Positions 10,897 through 22,259 of a DNA stretch of 64,000 bases are shown piece by piece. Source of the stretch: Gigantopelta aegis (taxonomy: Eukaryota > Mollusca > Gastropoda > Neomphalida > Peltospiridae); assembly GCF_016097555.1 (NCBI RefSeq), contig NC_054702.1:80724920-80788919 (forward strand), read 5' to 3'. The number at the start of each line of letters is the position of its first letter. Position 1 is the first letter of the stretch. The notes under the pieces are model-generated. The model did no database searches and had not been told where the DNA came from. It saw only the letters and a program-made list of their open reading frames with translations. The position numbers and the translations under genes are program-made.

Positions 10897-11202
10897 CTAG
10901 ACGTAGCCCAGTTTAAAGCGTTCGCTTGATGCGCGGTCGGTCTAGGATCGATCCCCGTCGGTGGCCCCATTGGGCTATTTATCTTTCCAGCCAGTGCTCC
11001 ACATCTGGTGTAACAAAGGCCGTGGTATGTACTATCCTGTCTGTGTGATGGTGCATATAAAAGATCCCTTGCTGCTAATCAAAAAGAGTAGCCCATGAAG
11101 TGGCGACAGCGGGTATTCTTCCTCAATATCTGTGTGGTCTTTAACCATGTCTGATCCCATATAATCGTAAATAAAATGCAGTGGCGTAGGAAGGTGCCAC
11201 AA

Positions 11203-11234
<32 letters not shown>

Positions 11235-11380
11235 GCACACTTTTATATTTACACAAAATTACACTATTATAAAGCAAAACATCTGAAAAGTGGGGGGGGC
11301 ACCCCCCCCCCCCCCCCCCCCGCTTCATACGCCAATGCAATGTGTTGAGTGCGTCGTTAAATAAAACATTTCCTTCCTTC
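10897..11380 (+). mobile_element. SINE, head H2 with tail T1, interrupted
   Basis: Head ACGTAGCCCAGTTTAAAGCG with B-box-like GGATCGATCCCC, body, and tail T1 (AATGTGTTGAGTGCGTCG) ending in CCTTCCTTC. A 161-bp element interrupts the tail at 11178-11338. Confidence 0.85.
11178..11338. mobile_element. Small inverted-repeat element inside a SINE tail
   Basis: Ends GCAGTGGCGTAGGAAG and, in complement, GCATTGGCGTATGAAG. Flanking AAT may be the target duplication. Contains poly-G and poly-C runs. Confidence 0.7.
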
Positions 11381-11384
11381 TTCC

Positions 11385-12144
11385 ACTGTTTCAGAGATGT
11401 GTTGATTGCATTTACCCCTGCCTGTTGTGACAATATTTTAAAAATGCAATATTACTACCACACGCCCTTCACAGCCTCGTGAATCCTGCTCGATTTGACA
11501 CTGGATCCGTCACTGCTAACAACTAATCTACTGCCCTGACAGCCCGTGACATCAATTGGCATATCGTTTAAGGAACCCCACGGTATAGTAGGTGACCCTC
11601 CCCAACCTTCGGGTTAGACAGCAAAATGACCCAGAAGGAACATCACTGTGATTCAGTGTCAAGCAGGATATACCAGTACTACAGGTCAGGGAAGATCCAC
11701 CAAGAGAGGCATAGGTCATGTACCATATTCCTACCACATTGTGCGTGCGTGCGTGTGCATGTGTATGTTTTGGGGTATGCACCTGCTGTCAATAAATGGT
11801 ATTCAAAATAAATAGGGGTATAAGTATAGAATGAACTGTGATTATACAATTTATCTACATAAACCCACCCCACCAACCCTGAGCTTTGACCCTTTGAATT
11901 TTCTCCCATCGAATACGTGCGACATCATTGAGTGACAACTCCGTCCACGTACACGGCGTCCCAGACAGGGTTTCTACCAGAGGGTAAAACGGTTATGGCG
12001 CCATACCCAAAACTCTTGCAGAGTTTATTTTTTGAAGTTAACCTTTTGACACAATTATGATTTAAAAAACCCACAAAAACAACAACTGCTAGACATTTTG
12101 CAGATGAACCCTAAATTAACTCTGGACGTTTGATTAGCACACCA
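11385..12144. other. No gene seen
   Basis: Mixed intergenic sequence; only a short GTGCGTGCGTG run near 11740. Frames here are short and unconvincing. Confidence 0.55.
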
Positions 12145-12620
12145 GGCTCGTACGCAGGACCTTTAATGGGGTGTGTGTGTGGGTGGTGGTGGGGGTGGGG
12201 GTGTCGAATTCCTCGTAATGGGACAAACAATGGCAACACCCCCCCAAAAAAAAACAAAAACAAAACAAACAAACATCACCCGTTTATATAACATTATTTT
12301 AATTTGATAGAAGAAATGTGGACCTTTGGTAAAATAAAATTTGGGCACCGCCCCAACCCCACCCCCTCCACTTGCCCGTGTACGGGTCTACACCCCCCAC
12401 ACACACACACAACGTAGTTGTATCATTAATTACTTGACCGTTACATGCTCTATTTCAACCCTTGTAATTAAGAAAAAGTAAAGTTACAACTATTTCTGCG
12501 TGTAGAATGATGGAAATACATGGTAAAAAATTATTAGATTAGCACATTTTTTTTTCGAATATCTATCGTTGTTTCCCGAATTTGAGGAGTTGCTCCATTA
12601 CCCCCATGTCGTACGCCTAT
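12145..12620. mobile_element. R9-like element
   Basis: Right end reads as reverse complement ATAGGCGTACGACATGG, left end GGCTCGTACGCAGG. The interior shares GATGGAAATACATGG and CCCGAATTTGAG with 42111-42417. A SINE tail begins immediately to the right. Confidence 0.55.
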
Positions 12621-12696
12621 ATTTAACGACACCACTAGAGCACACTAATTTATTAATAACTGGTTATTGGATGTGAAACATTTTGTAATTTGGACA
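12621..12696 (-). mobile_element. SINE tail T2, interrupted; continues at 13383
   Basis: Reads TTTAACGACACCACTAGAGC and on to TTTGTAATTTGGACAGTCTTA before being broken by the R9 element; the SINE body resumes after 13382. Confidence 0.75.
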
Positions 12697-12704
12697 GTCT
12701 TAGA

Positions 12705-13374
12705 CATAAGTGTACGAGACAGGGTGGCAGGGGCAACTGCCTGCCTAGTGCTGAAACCACAATTCGGGCAAAAATTATAGAGATATTCTGGGAAAATGCA
12801 TATAATAGTATAATTGCGTAGTGATTTGTTTGCAACCCTGTACAGCTGTTTGGTAGAAAAAAAGAAAGAAAGAAGTGTTTTATTTAACGACGCACTCAAC
12901 ACATTTTATTTACGGTTATATGGCGTCAGACATATGGTTAAGGACCACACAGATTTTGAGAGGAAACCCGCTGTCGCCACTACATGGGCTACTCTTCCGA
13001 TTGGCAGCAAGGGATCTTTTATTTGCGCTTCCCACAGGCAGGATAGCACAAACCATGGCCTTTGTTGAACCAGTTATGGATCACTGGTCGGTGCAAGTGG
13101 TTTACACCTACCCATTGAGCCTTGCGGAGCACTCACTCAGGGTTTGGAGTCGGTATCTGGATTAAAAATCCCATGCCTCGACTGGGATCCGAACCCAGTA
13201 CCTACCAGCCTGTAGACCGATGACCTGCCACGACGCCACCGAGGCCGGTGTCTGTTTGGTAGAAATGGTAATATATGAATAAATATTGTTATCCAGATTC
13301 GGGCATTTTCGTTTAATTCGGGCAAAAACCAGCCCCCCCCCCCCACCCCTAAAACGGGAACCCGTACACCGATG
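12705..13374. mobile_element. R9 non-autonomous inverted-repeat element hosting a SINE
   Basis: Ends resemble each other in inverted orientation (CATAAGTGTACGAG versus CATCGGTGTACGGG). Flanks are GTCTTAGA (12697-12704) and GTCTTAAA (13375-13382), a probable 8-bp target duplication with one change. Internal TTCGGGCAAAAA motifs are shared with 42111-42417. It interrupts a SINE tail. Confidence 0.7.
12860..13251 (-). mobile_element. SINE, head H1 with tail T1
   Basis: The tail with (GAAA)n lies at the left and the tRNA-like head ending CCGAGGCCGG at the right. Exact 14-bp duplication CTGTTTGGTAGAAA at 12846-12859 and 13252-13265. It sits inside the element at 12705-13374. Confidence 0.92.
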
Positions 13375-13382
13375 GTCTTAAA

Positions 13383-13715
13383 ACAGGAAACCCGCCACCT
13401 TTTTTTCATTAATAGTAAGGGATCTTTTATATGCACCATCCCACAGACAGGATAGCACACACAATGGCTTTTGATATTCCAGTCGTGGTGCATTGGCTGG
13501 AACGAGAAAAACACCAATAGAGCACATTAACTGATTTATTAATCATCAGCTATTGAATGTCAAACGTTTGGTAATTCCAAGAGCCTTTCATATGCCAGTC
13601 GTGGTTCACTGGCTGGAACAAAAAAATAGTCCATTGGGCACACCGACGGGGATCGACCCTAATCCGACTGCGCACAAGGCGAACAATTTACCACTGGGCT
13701 ACATCCCGCCCCTAC
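13383..13715 (-). mobile_element. SINE body plus adjoining second SINE (head H2, tail T2)
   Basis: 13383-13510 is the body continued from 12621-12696 (AAGGGATCTTTTATATGCAC). From about 13513 a second tail T2 copy starts (AGAGCACATTAACTGATT) and runs to an H2 head ending GGGCTACATCCCGCCCC at 13710. Confidence 0.75.
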
Positions 13716-13719
13716 AACT

Positions 13720-14450
13720 AAAAAAAGTCCGCGGCACAAAACGTGTTTGTATGTAAATATATACTTCAAAACACATTAGGGCCTATTTATACTGATTTGT
13801 GACGGGTTTTGTTTTGTTTTTCCTACAACTTTGTCTTCTACCCAAATCTGTGACTTACTTTCCATTACTTTTTTCACTTTAATTTTCTTTTCTACATTCA
13901 CACATAAAGCACTCCATTTCAATTAAATATTTCGTTCATATATACTCTCCAGTTTTATTCGAATGAAAACAGAAAAGCATTTACAGTCATGTTAAGAACG
14001 CGGAGTCACGGACATAAAGTTTGTTCAACATCTCAATTCCATTCACAAGGTACCATTATGTATATAGTGAGCATTTCATGTCATCAATGTCAAACTACAA
14101 CTTTTGATGAGTTAACTTTATTTGATATTTGGCATATAATATCCACCGTAAAAAAAAAACCCACCCTATTTTTTCTACAGTTTGATGATAATGGATGATA
14201 CCCCGTTAGGATAAAATTTCAACGACCTGTATCTCAAAGAGTCGAAATAGATATTTTAAATCTTGGCTAACAGATTGAATAAAAGAACATGTGTCCTGAA
14301 AGTCACTGATTTGACACAGAATGCCCCAGTAACTAATTTAATAGAATAAACAAGACAGAATGCCCCAATAACTAATTTAATAGAATAAACAAATAGTTCA
14401 TACAACCAAAATATCATGTTTGATATGTGACTTTTCAAATGGATTTTACA
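13720..14450. other. 3' flank of ZNF-2; no gene seen
   Basis: Likely includes the ZNF-2 3' UTR. AACTAATTTAATAGAATAAAC is partly repeated near 14331-14393. No clear poly(A) signal chosen. Confidence 0.5.
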
Positions 14451-16943
14451 TTAGGAATTAAAGAGACAAGTTGCGTCTTCCAGTTCCTGGGCAACATTTG
14501 ATGTTGCACACATCAGTTCGGTCTGCAGGTGTACAGGTATCTCCTCTGTTGATATGCACGTAGTGCCATTTTCCTGCTTGACAATATACGTCACCACCTG
14601 TTCATTCCCAATATCAACAGACGTAGTATACTCTGTGTAGTTTTGGGCTTGTGTTGCATTGGAATAACACAATGCCGATTCCACAGATACAGTTTCTGGT
14701 ATGGTTTCGCCTTCAAAGGGAGGCATTTCTCCTTTTCGTACATGAATCCGCTTGTGTCGCCTGAGGTGGGAACTGTTGTTAAATCGAGCACCGCAGATTT
14801 CGCACTGACATGGTTTTTCTCCCTTGTGAGACAAAATATGCCTATGTAAAGCGGTGTACCCACTTAGGACCTTTCCACATATGGCACAATCGTGTGTATT
14901 TATTTTCTGGTAACACGCTCTTCTATGTTTAAGATAAAACACACAGTCAGTGAAGCGCATGCCACATCTATGACAGAGGTACTGAGTTTCACCATTGTGT
15001 CTTTTGAGATGCAAATTTAGTCTAGTCTGACTGGTTAGCATTTTGCCACAGTGAGGCAATGGACACCTAACGCACTTGTCACGTTTTACAGAGTGTTTTT
15101 TTCTGTGTACACGTAGCAGGTCATAACTGTCAAAAGATTCTGAACAAATTGGACATGGGAATCTTATTGGCATACCCTTTCGAGAATGTCTTTGCATATG
15201 GACAAAGAAATTATAGTTCGACTTGAATGTTTTTTTGCAGAACTGGCAATCTTTCCCATCTGTTTTAGACACAGAAAAAGCTTCCACATGATTTTTTTGC
15301 TTATGAACATTTAATGCAGAAATGGTACAGAATAACTGTGAACATGTGTCACATTTCTGCCTTTTTTTACTGTGATCCCAATAACCTTCACGACTCATGA
15401 ACTGTTTTTCACAATTCTTACAGCTAATTTGTTTATCAGTATTTGACTGATGTGTGGCTAAATGTCTGTTAAAAGTGTTATGATACTTAAATTCCTTTGC
15501 GCATGTGCCACAACGGAAGGGTTTTTCTCCAGTATGCACTCTCATGTGGATTTTCAGACAGGCCTTCATTCTGAAGCTTTTGTTGCAGATATTACAAGTG
15601 AAGGGTTTTTCTCCGGTGTGAAGTCGGAGATGATCTTTCAGTTTAGAAGAGTCATTGCACATCTTCTTACAAAGATCACACTGGAACAACTTTGACTGTT
15701 TTCCTGGGGTTTTAAGGTCATATTCAGATGGTGATTTACTGACCTCATCTGTTTTTAGGACGTGCTTAACGCATGAATTTGAACACTTTTGTACACTGCC
15801 AATAACTTTCTGTGTCTTAGATTTCTTTACCTTGTCATTAGACTTCATTTCTGGAGTACTTTGACATCTCTTCATATTTCTGTAACTCTTTGTATTGGTC
15901 GACTGCTTTTCCTTCTTCACAAGTGACCTTGTCATTATTCTGTGACCCACAAAAATATGCTGTGACAATTCTTTTTGTACACATGATTTTGTTTTCCATC
16001 TTGTGCAGTGCATGTCTTTATTATCATTAATTTTGTTCTTTTCCAGCATTTTAACTAATTTTGAACTACATGTTTCTACCGACTTCTGGTGTTTTTCTTT
16101 TACTGAGACATTATGGGAGAAATCTGAAGGGCCATAACATGCATTATCAAGATCATCATTGTAACTAGTGCTGGCCTCACATTCGATTTGTGATGAAGTT
16201 TTGTTATTCTCACTAACTTCTGGTTCATTTTTGAAAATAAAAGAACTGTTATCACCAGTGATCAATAATGTTTTCTTAACCACAGTTCTTTCATTTTGAA
16301 TATCACTTTCATTTCTTCTCATCCAGGCCAAGGAACTATTGGTATTAATATCTTCTTGTTTGACATTTTGTGCTGGGGATAGAACTGCATTTGAATTTCT
16401 TAGCAGCACATCAAATGTTTCAGCTGAATTTTTATCTCCTGTAGAATTCTGAGTAATGACCAACACTCTTTTGGACTCGTCACCTATTTCTACTTTAAGA
16501 AACTGACTTTCAAGGTTTTGAGATTTAAGTCTGTTACAAATCTGACTTTCTTCGTTCTGGTTTTGATGTTCAGTGTGATCAGAAACTGTAATATTATTAT
16601 GACCAAGATTTTTAGTCTTAAACTGTCTCATTTCATGACCTGCCTTGTGAATCACTAAGCCAGCCTGTGTGACAAACCCTCTGTTACATGTAACACACTT
16701 GTAGGGTTTTGCATCCGAGTGTCTCCGTCTGTGCACACGAAGACTGGCTTTTTGTCTAAAAGATTTTTCACAACCTCTACATCTAAAGCAACCCACTTGA
16801 TTGCCAGCCACACTCTGAGTAACAGCACTTGAGCAACCGAGACTATTGGTCCTCTGTACATGTTTATGGCACACACCACATTTGTAGATCTTAACAATTC
16901 TGATGCACATCAGTGACCACCTACATGTATGTCTTACACCCAT
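14451..16943 (-). CDS. ZNF-2: 13-finger C2H2 zinc-finger protein
   Basis: Uninterrupted 830-codon frame with ATG in a good context (AACAATGG); the 3' splice acceptor TTTTGCAG ends at 16955, 11 nt before the ATG. Order: N-terminal Cys-pair module (CGVC, residues 22-25); fingers 1-2 (53-75, 83-103); long polar linker (about 105-420) with MTRS at 337-340; fingers 3-5 joined by TGEKP linkers (422-442, 450-470, 478-498); finger 6 (508-531) whose last ligand position is the first Cys of finger 7 (531-552); fingers 8 (566-586) and 9 (597-617); finger 10 of C-x4-C type (627-649); C2HC finger 11 (657-677); fingers 12 (686-706) and 13 (714-734). The tail has IGNEQVV (778-784). VKQE at 194-197 and 788-791 fits a sumoylation consensus. 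Probable nuclear DNA-binding regulator; target unknown. ZNF-3 is its closest relative here. Confidence 0.92.
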   Translation of the reverse strand: MGVRHTCRWSLMCIRIVKIYKCGVCHKHVQRTNSLGCSSAVTQSVAGNQVGCFRCRGCEKSFRQKASLRVHRRRHSDAKPYKCVTCNRGFVTQAGLVIHKAGHEMRQFKTKNLGHNNITVSDHTEHQNQNEESQICNRLKSQNLESQFLKVEIGDESKRVLVITQNSTGDKNSAETFDVLLRNSNAVLSPAQNVKQEDINTNSSLAWMRRNESDIQNERTVVKKTLLITGDNSSFIFKNEPEVSENNKTSSQIECEASTSYNDDLDNACYGPSDFSHNVSVKEKHQKSVETCSSKLVKMLEKNKINDNKDMHCTRWKTKSCVQKELSQHIFVGHRIMTRSLVKKEKQSTNTKSYRNMKRCQSTPEMKSNDKVKKSKTQKVIGSVQKCSNSCVKHVLKTDEVSKSPSEYDLKTPGKQSKLFQCDLCKKMCNDSSKLKDHLRLHTGEKPFTCNICNKSFRMKACLKIHMRVHTGEKPFRCGTCAKEFKYHNTFNRHLATHQSNTDKQISCKNCEKQFMSREGYWDHSKKRQKCDTCSQLFCTISALNVHKQKNHVEAFSVSKTDGKDCQFCKKTFKSNYNFFVHMQRHSRKGMPIRFPCPICSESFDSYDLLRVHRKKHSVKRDKCVRCPLPHCGKMLTSQTRLNLHLKRHNGETQYLCHRCGMRFTDCVFYLKHRRACYQKINTHDCAICGKVLSGYTALHRHILSHKGEKPCQCEICGARFNNSSHLRRHKRIHVRKGEMPPFEGETIPETVSVESALCYSNATQAQNYTEYTTSVDIGNEQVVTYIVKQENGTTCISTEEIPVHLQTELMCATSNVAQELEDATCLFNS

Positions 16944-16954
16944 TGTTATGGAAC

Positions 16955-17403
16955 CTGCAAAATAAACAATTCAAATTTAGCATGTGTATACAGAAAGCAT
17001 TATATATTGAGTACAGCTGTTATTTGCCAAATACATGTATCAACTGAAATTGGCAAACATATTTCATAATACAGGCCATATGTTTCAAGGTGTACAATAC
17101 ACTATTCTTGCTATAGACTATAAATGTAGGTGTCCTAGCAACCACTTGCAGGGATCAAAGTTAAACATTTGTCAGCTACAGCAATTTTGAGCCCACCTAT
17201 GGCAATTTTAAATTGTTAACTTTTGCAACAAATACAAAAAACCAAAATAGTCCCTTCAACCGACAGCAATTATTTTTATCCATCAGCCCCTCACTGACAG
17301 CAATTCATATTGCAATGACGGCAATTGCCATCAGTACCGTCATTAAGTTCAAGCCCTGCACTTGCCTAGCTCAAAGCAAAAGTTTGTTTTGGTAAAAGAC
17401 ACA
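16955..17403. other. 5' intron region of ZNF-2
   Basis: Begins with the splice acceptor (TTTTGCAG, minus strand). The matching donor and first exon were not identified. Confidence 0.5.
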
Positions 17404-17435
17404 TACAGAGCACATTGATTTACTAATTATCATGT

Positions 17436-17695
17436 AGGCAGGACGTAGCAATGATAAAGCGCTTGCTTGATGTGCAGTCGGTTTGGGATCGATCCCCGTC
17501 GGTGGGCCCATTAGGCTTTCTCGTCACAGCCAGTGCACCACGACTGGTATATCAAAGGCCTTGGTATGTGCTATCCTGTCTGTGGGAAGGTGCATATAAA
17601 AGATCCCCTGCTACTAATGGAAAAATGTTGCTTGTTTCCTCTATGACTGTCAAAAATGACCATATGTTTGACATCCAATAGCAGATAATTAATAC
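17436..17695 (+). mobile_element. SINE, head H2 with tail T2
   Basis: GGACGTAGCAATGATAAAGC head, GGGATCGATCCCCGTCGG B-box-like site, body, then tail T2 (GTTTGACATCCAATAGCAG). A short inverted T2 piece precedes it at 17404-17432. Confidence 0.82.
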
Positions 17696-17924
17696 AGGCC
17701 TTGACCTTAAAATTTAAAATAACATGTGTCAGGATTTTTAAAATCATGAGAAATATACCGTGAAATACACACTTGTAACTGTTGATTGCAGAGTTACAAC
17801 TGGACGTGTAAAACAAATATCTAGTAGCCCAGTGGACTACCAGGTTTAGACATCTGGTAGCCAGAGCAAACATTTGGTAGCCAAAACACCCTGGGCTATC
17901 GCTAAGACCGAGCTCTGTAATAAA

Positions 17925-18158
17925 TCAATGTGCTCTAGTGGATGTCAAACATTTGGTAATTCTGAGAGGAAACCTGCTTTTTCCATTAATAACAAGGGAT
18001 CTTTTATATGCACCATCCCGCAGACAGGATAGCACACACCACGACCTTTGATATACCAGTCTTGATGCACTGGCTGGAATAAGAAATAGCCCAATGGGCC
18101 CACCAACAGGGATCAACATCAGGTGATTGCTTTACCACTGGACTATGTCCCGCTCCAG
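17925..18158 (-). mobile_element. SINE, head H2 with tail T2
   Basis: Starts ATCAATGTGCTCTAGTGG, contains GGGATCTTTTATATGCACC and ends at the head ACTGGACTATGTCCCGC. Confidence 0.82.
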
Positions 18159-18169
18159 TCAAAAGTAAT

Positions 18170-19330
18170 GCACATTTAACAGAAATAATTTCATGATGTG
18201 CTGTGGGGTATAATAAACCATAAACTATGAATAATATGTATTATTAAAAACATTGTGCTGAACATTTGCTGTTTTTTTCCTTCTAAAACCCCAAAATGAT
18301 CTCCCCAGCTCACACCCTTAAACCCCCCCCCCCCAAAAAAAAAAACCCGACCCAGAACGTGTTACGGTGGTTTGCTTATTTCGTGGGTTTTTTGTTTGAT
18401 AATAATTAATGATTAATAAATCAAAAGTGCTTTAGTGGTGCCGTTGAAACAAAGAACAAGTTGGGGGTTTTTTTTTGGGGGGGGGGGGGGCAAATTAGCT
18501 TAGGAACGAAACGCCAGGCATCACTAACACACTTACTCAAGCTACTCAGTTACTGGCTCAAACACTGACATACTAGGACAACAGTCACAATATAAGTTTA
18601 CACCTGTTTCTACAAATATGTGCATTAAACAAAATCATGAATAAAAACAATGCTTTTCGTTCTTTCTGTCCAACAGAAGTTAATCACGGAAGTGGAATTA
18701 TTTTTATATGGTCTCGTACCACGGTTTCTGATTTCACCCAGCTTTTCAGTTGTCCTTGCACTAAATAGTCTTGTCAGTAGGCCTAATGCAGTAATTATAG
18801 CAAGTTCCACAAGTTTTGCGAGACTTGCTCATTTGATGGGTTTTCCTCCTTCTTGCATTGAAGTGAGCTCAGATTTGTGCATCCTTGTGCAACATCAAAC
18901 TTGAAACATTGAAACAATGTTGCCATGATATGGGTATCCGAAGCAGAGGTGGGAGTGAGTATCGCATATACTAGTATATAATTTGCATATTTCATTATTG
19001 AAAAGCACTCAGATATTACATGTATCTGAATGTTTGATTTTATGCAAAGTATTGTGTAAGGCAGCTTAAAATACCATTATATTCAGTGTCATTCAATATT
19101 GCATGTTAAAATAGATACACATCAAAGTTTGCTACCCTGCCCAATTTCAGTGTTGTCGTAATGCAAATATGTGTTTACATTATATGCTAGCATTTATTGT
19201 TAATATATTGCCTTAAAATATCATAAAATGCATCTTTGTCTGTTATAACATTTGAACGATTTACATTTATAGGTTACAGCGTTTTACGCCTATCGTTACG
19301 GCATTTTGATTTGTCTGAAATGATAATGAA
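18170..19330. other. No gene seen
   Basis: Contains short poly-C (18324-18334) and poly-G (18478-18490) runs; otherwise AT-rich intergenic DNA. Confidence 0.55.
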
Positions 19331-19345
19331 CTGTCGTTTGAAAGA

Positions 19346-19739
19346 AAGAAAGAAAATGTTTTATTTAACGAGGCACTCAACACATTTTATTTACGGTTAA
19401 ATGACGTCAGACATATGGTTAAGGACCACACAGATTTTGAGAGGAAACCCGCTGTTGCCACATAGGCTACTCTTTTACGACAGGCAGCAAGGGATCTTTT
19501 ATTTGCGCTTCCTACAGGCAGGATAGCACAAACCATGGCCTTTGTTGAACCAGTTATGGATCACTGGTCGGTGCAAGTGGTTTACACCTATCCATTGAGC
19601 CTTGCGGAGCACTCACTCAGGGTTTGGAGTCGGTATCTGGATTAAAAACCCCATGCCTCGACTGGGATCCGAACCCAGTACCTACCAGCCTGTAGACCGA
19701 TGGCTAACCACGAAGCCACCGAGGCCGGTAAAATCTAGG
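19346..19739 (-). mobile_element. SINE, head H1 with tail T1
   Basis: (AAAG)n, tail T1, body and head H1. Exact 15-bp duplication CTGTCGTTTGAAAGA at 19331-19345 and 19740-19754. Confidence 0.92.
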
Positions 19740-19754
19740 CTGTCGTTTGAAAGA

Positions 19755-20384
19755 GAATCCTCTTATCTTCAATGAGACATACACATATAAGCACGCATTA
19801 GGCCCGTATGAACCAGAGGACCCCCCCCCCCCCCACACACACACACACACTTGCCGACAATGTACGTTTTTTTCTACTCTATATAAAATAAAGATAAAAA
19901 AGTATTTTAATAAAGCAATTCAAGCTAACCTAAAGATTGTTATTTAATGAAAAAGCTCTCAACTTTGTATTTGGGAAAAAAGGAAGAAAGAAAAAACAAC
20001 ATCCTCCATAAACATCTACCCACACCCATATTTCTGTACGTTTGTTAATTTAATGTCATAGGCCTTAGAAGTGGGGGTGGGTGTACGGGGTACTGGCTTC
20101 CAACTCTGAAGATAATGCATTCCCCCCCCCCCCCCCCCCGCTGAAAAATCGAAGTAATGTATTAACTGCCCCTACCCCATTGCTGTCTTTGATTTTGATC
20201 AGGTAATACGGTTTTGTTATTTAGATTTATTCCAGTTTGTACAAAATTAGCTGAAAAAGATGCATTTTCATGTTCATATAAATAATCTATACAATTTTGG
20301 CTAAAGCATTTTCAATATGGCTAATACAAATTCCATTTGGCTTATTTTGGCTACAGGTATTTTTGATCTAGGGTGAGCCCTGCT
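19755..20384. other. No gene seen
   Basis: Poly-C plus (AC)n at about 19820-19850 and poly-C at 20122-20139; otherwise unremarkable. Confidence 0.55.
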
Positions 20385-20595
20385 AAACACACACACACAC
20401 ACACACACGAGGTTGTGTTCCACCACTCCAAATATCGGGTCTTTGTATGCACGCACACGCATACATACGCCTGCATACATACATACATACATACATACAT
20501 ACATACATACATACACGTACACGTACACGTACACGTACACGTACGTGTACATGTACACGTACACATACATACATGTATACATATACATATACGTA
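20385..20595. repeat. Compound microsatellite (AC)n, (ACAT)n, (ACGTAC)n
   Basis: (AC)n near 20388-20408, about ten ACAT units at 20475-20514, then alternating ACGTAC steps to 20560 and ATACAT steps to 20595. Confidence 0.95.
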
Positions 20596-20596
20596 G

Positions 20597-20925
20597 ACAC
20601 TACAGAAAGAAACCCGACAGCACCCACATTCAGCTAAGCTTCGGCAAACTCCAGACAGCAGAATTCTACGTTCGCCGATTTATATCGTGTCGGGTTTCTT
20701 TCTGTAGTGTGTGTATTAGTGATTAATATCTGAATTTTTAAAAATAAAGTAACTCGAAAATGATCTATATAAAGGTATTTGACGTCAAACATAGGATTGT
20801 TGTGGTATTAGAGCGGAAATCTCAGACTACTTTTTGGTGGTCGGTGATTGCCAGAAAATTACATAGCTTGGTCTCCGACTGTAATGAGAGCGTATTTATG
20901 TCCAAATGTCCGTACTCGGGATAAC
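20597..20925. mobile_element. R5 element, internally deleted copy
   Basis: Contains AAAGAAACCCGACAGCACCC, then a short centre (about 20690) joined to the inverted arm GTCGGGTTTCTTTCTGTAG. Ends at GTCCGTACTCGGGATAA. Confidence 0.75.
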
Positions 20926-21013
20926 CATCTATATTAGAGATAAACATTACTATTATTGTAGCACGGTTTTAAAATAAGTAGACTGTACATCTGTTATAAG
21001 ATGTTACATCAGG

Positions 21014-21015
<2 letters not shown>

Positions 21016-21054
<39 letters not shown>

Positions 21055-21072
21055 CGCACACACGCACGCACG
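21016..21072. repeat. (AC)n/(ACGC)n microsatellite
   Basis: More than 15 AC units passing into ACGC and GCAC units. Confidence 0.95.
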
Positions 21073-21267
21073 CGATCTGACCACAAAACTTACCTCGTCG
21101 TCTATTATACAAAATAACCTGATGTTAGTAAATCGTATTCGAGACTATCCAAAGATAAATTTTTTGCATCACTTAAAAAACCCGTCAAAGGAAGGAAATT
21201 CACTTTTTCTTAGACAGGACAACTTATATACCACCTTTGCTGTATCAGTCATGTGTCTGTTGTTTGA

Positions 21268-21407
21268 AAGTTTGTTTTGTTCAACGACACCACAAAAGCA
21301 CCTTGACTGGATGTCAAACATTTGGTAATTTTGACTTATAGTCTTAGATAGGAAACTCGCTACATTTTCCACTAGTAGCAAGGGATCTTTTATATGCACC
21401 ATCCCAC
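21268..21407 (-). mobile_element. SINE fragment, left half (tail T2)
   Basis: Tail T2 (TTCAACGACACCACAAAAGC) and body to ATGCACCATCCCAC; the other half resumes at 22164 (AGATAGCACATACTACGG) after the inserted R4 element. Confidence 0.8.
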
Positions 21408-22163
21408 CAATCTAATTAAAATTAGCTCCACTATTACATGTGGATCTAAAAGCAGCCCGTTGGAGCTCATGTCCAGTTGACCTTTCATTCGACCAATCAA
21501 AACCTTAATTGCAAAATCATGCCAGTAATTTGAAAAGAATTTAAAAACATTCCGGATTATGCCGATTCGGGTGAATTACGAAATATGCCGGAAACTAATT
21601 GCAATATAAAAGTTTATATAAAATTTGTTTCAAGGCGACGTCCCCTCCCCCCCCCCCAAAAAAAAAAAAACCCCGTGATGGTATAGCCATAAAATCAGTT
21701 TATACTAGTATACAATCCAGAGTTTATTACTGCACTTTCCCCCGGGTTTTTTCATTGTTGAAATAGACCAACCAGTTTGTGTGTGTATGTGTGTGTGTGT
21801 GGGTGGGGGGGGGGGGGGGGGGGGGGGGAGTGACATGAGATGGAATACCAAGGGAACTTGGGGGGGGGGTCGTAAAAAATGAAAATAAATATAATACTAT
21901 CGCAAAATTTAGCCAGCCCTCCCCCCCCCCCCCCCCCACACACACACAAGATACGCCTCTGCCAACAAGTTCGCCTATTGCACAAAGTCTCGCCCGATAT
22001 TTTTTGAATTTGTATGCTCTCGAATAACGCTATAAGATACGAAGTGTAATTGGTCGATATTTAAATTGTTATTTATAGATGAATTGTTACCAGGACATGG
22101 GGAGTCCACGCAATGCTGTTAGATCCACTGGTAGACCCAGCAGAACTAATTTTAATCAGATTG
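21408..22163. mobile_element. R4 inverted-repeat element inserted in a SINE
   Basis: Ends CAATCTAATTAAAATTAGC and, in complement, CAATCTGATTAAAATTAG. Interior enlarged by a G/C-homopolymer segment (about 21780-21950) absent from the copy at 29503-30049. No transposase reading frame. Confidence 0.8.
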
Positions 22164-22250
22164 ACCACAAGATAGCACATACTACGGCCTTTGATATACC
22201 AGTCGTGTTGTACTGGCTGGAACTAGAAGTCCAATGGGCCCACCGACGGG
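22164..22250 (-). mobile_element. SINE fragment, right half (head H2)
   Basis: Resumes the interrupted SINE with GATAGCACATACTACGGCC and GGGCCCACCGACGGGG. Confidence 0.78.
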
Positions 22251-22259
22251 GTGGATCTG

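Noticed and set aside
12875-13165. Recurring frame with DIWLRTTQILRGNPLSPLHG, also at 27082, 31235 and 36654
   Set aside because: It is the SINE body read in one frame and recurs because the SINE does; SINEs of this type do not code for protein.
20461-20595. CRISPR-like regular array
   Set aside because: Simple tandem repeat without distinct spacers, in a eukaryotic genome.
20301-20726. Overlapping frames on both strands rich in Thr-His or Cys-Met-Tyr-Val
   Set aside because: They are translations of (AC)n and (ACAT)n microsatellites.
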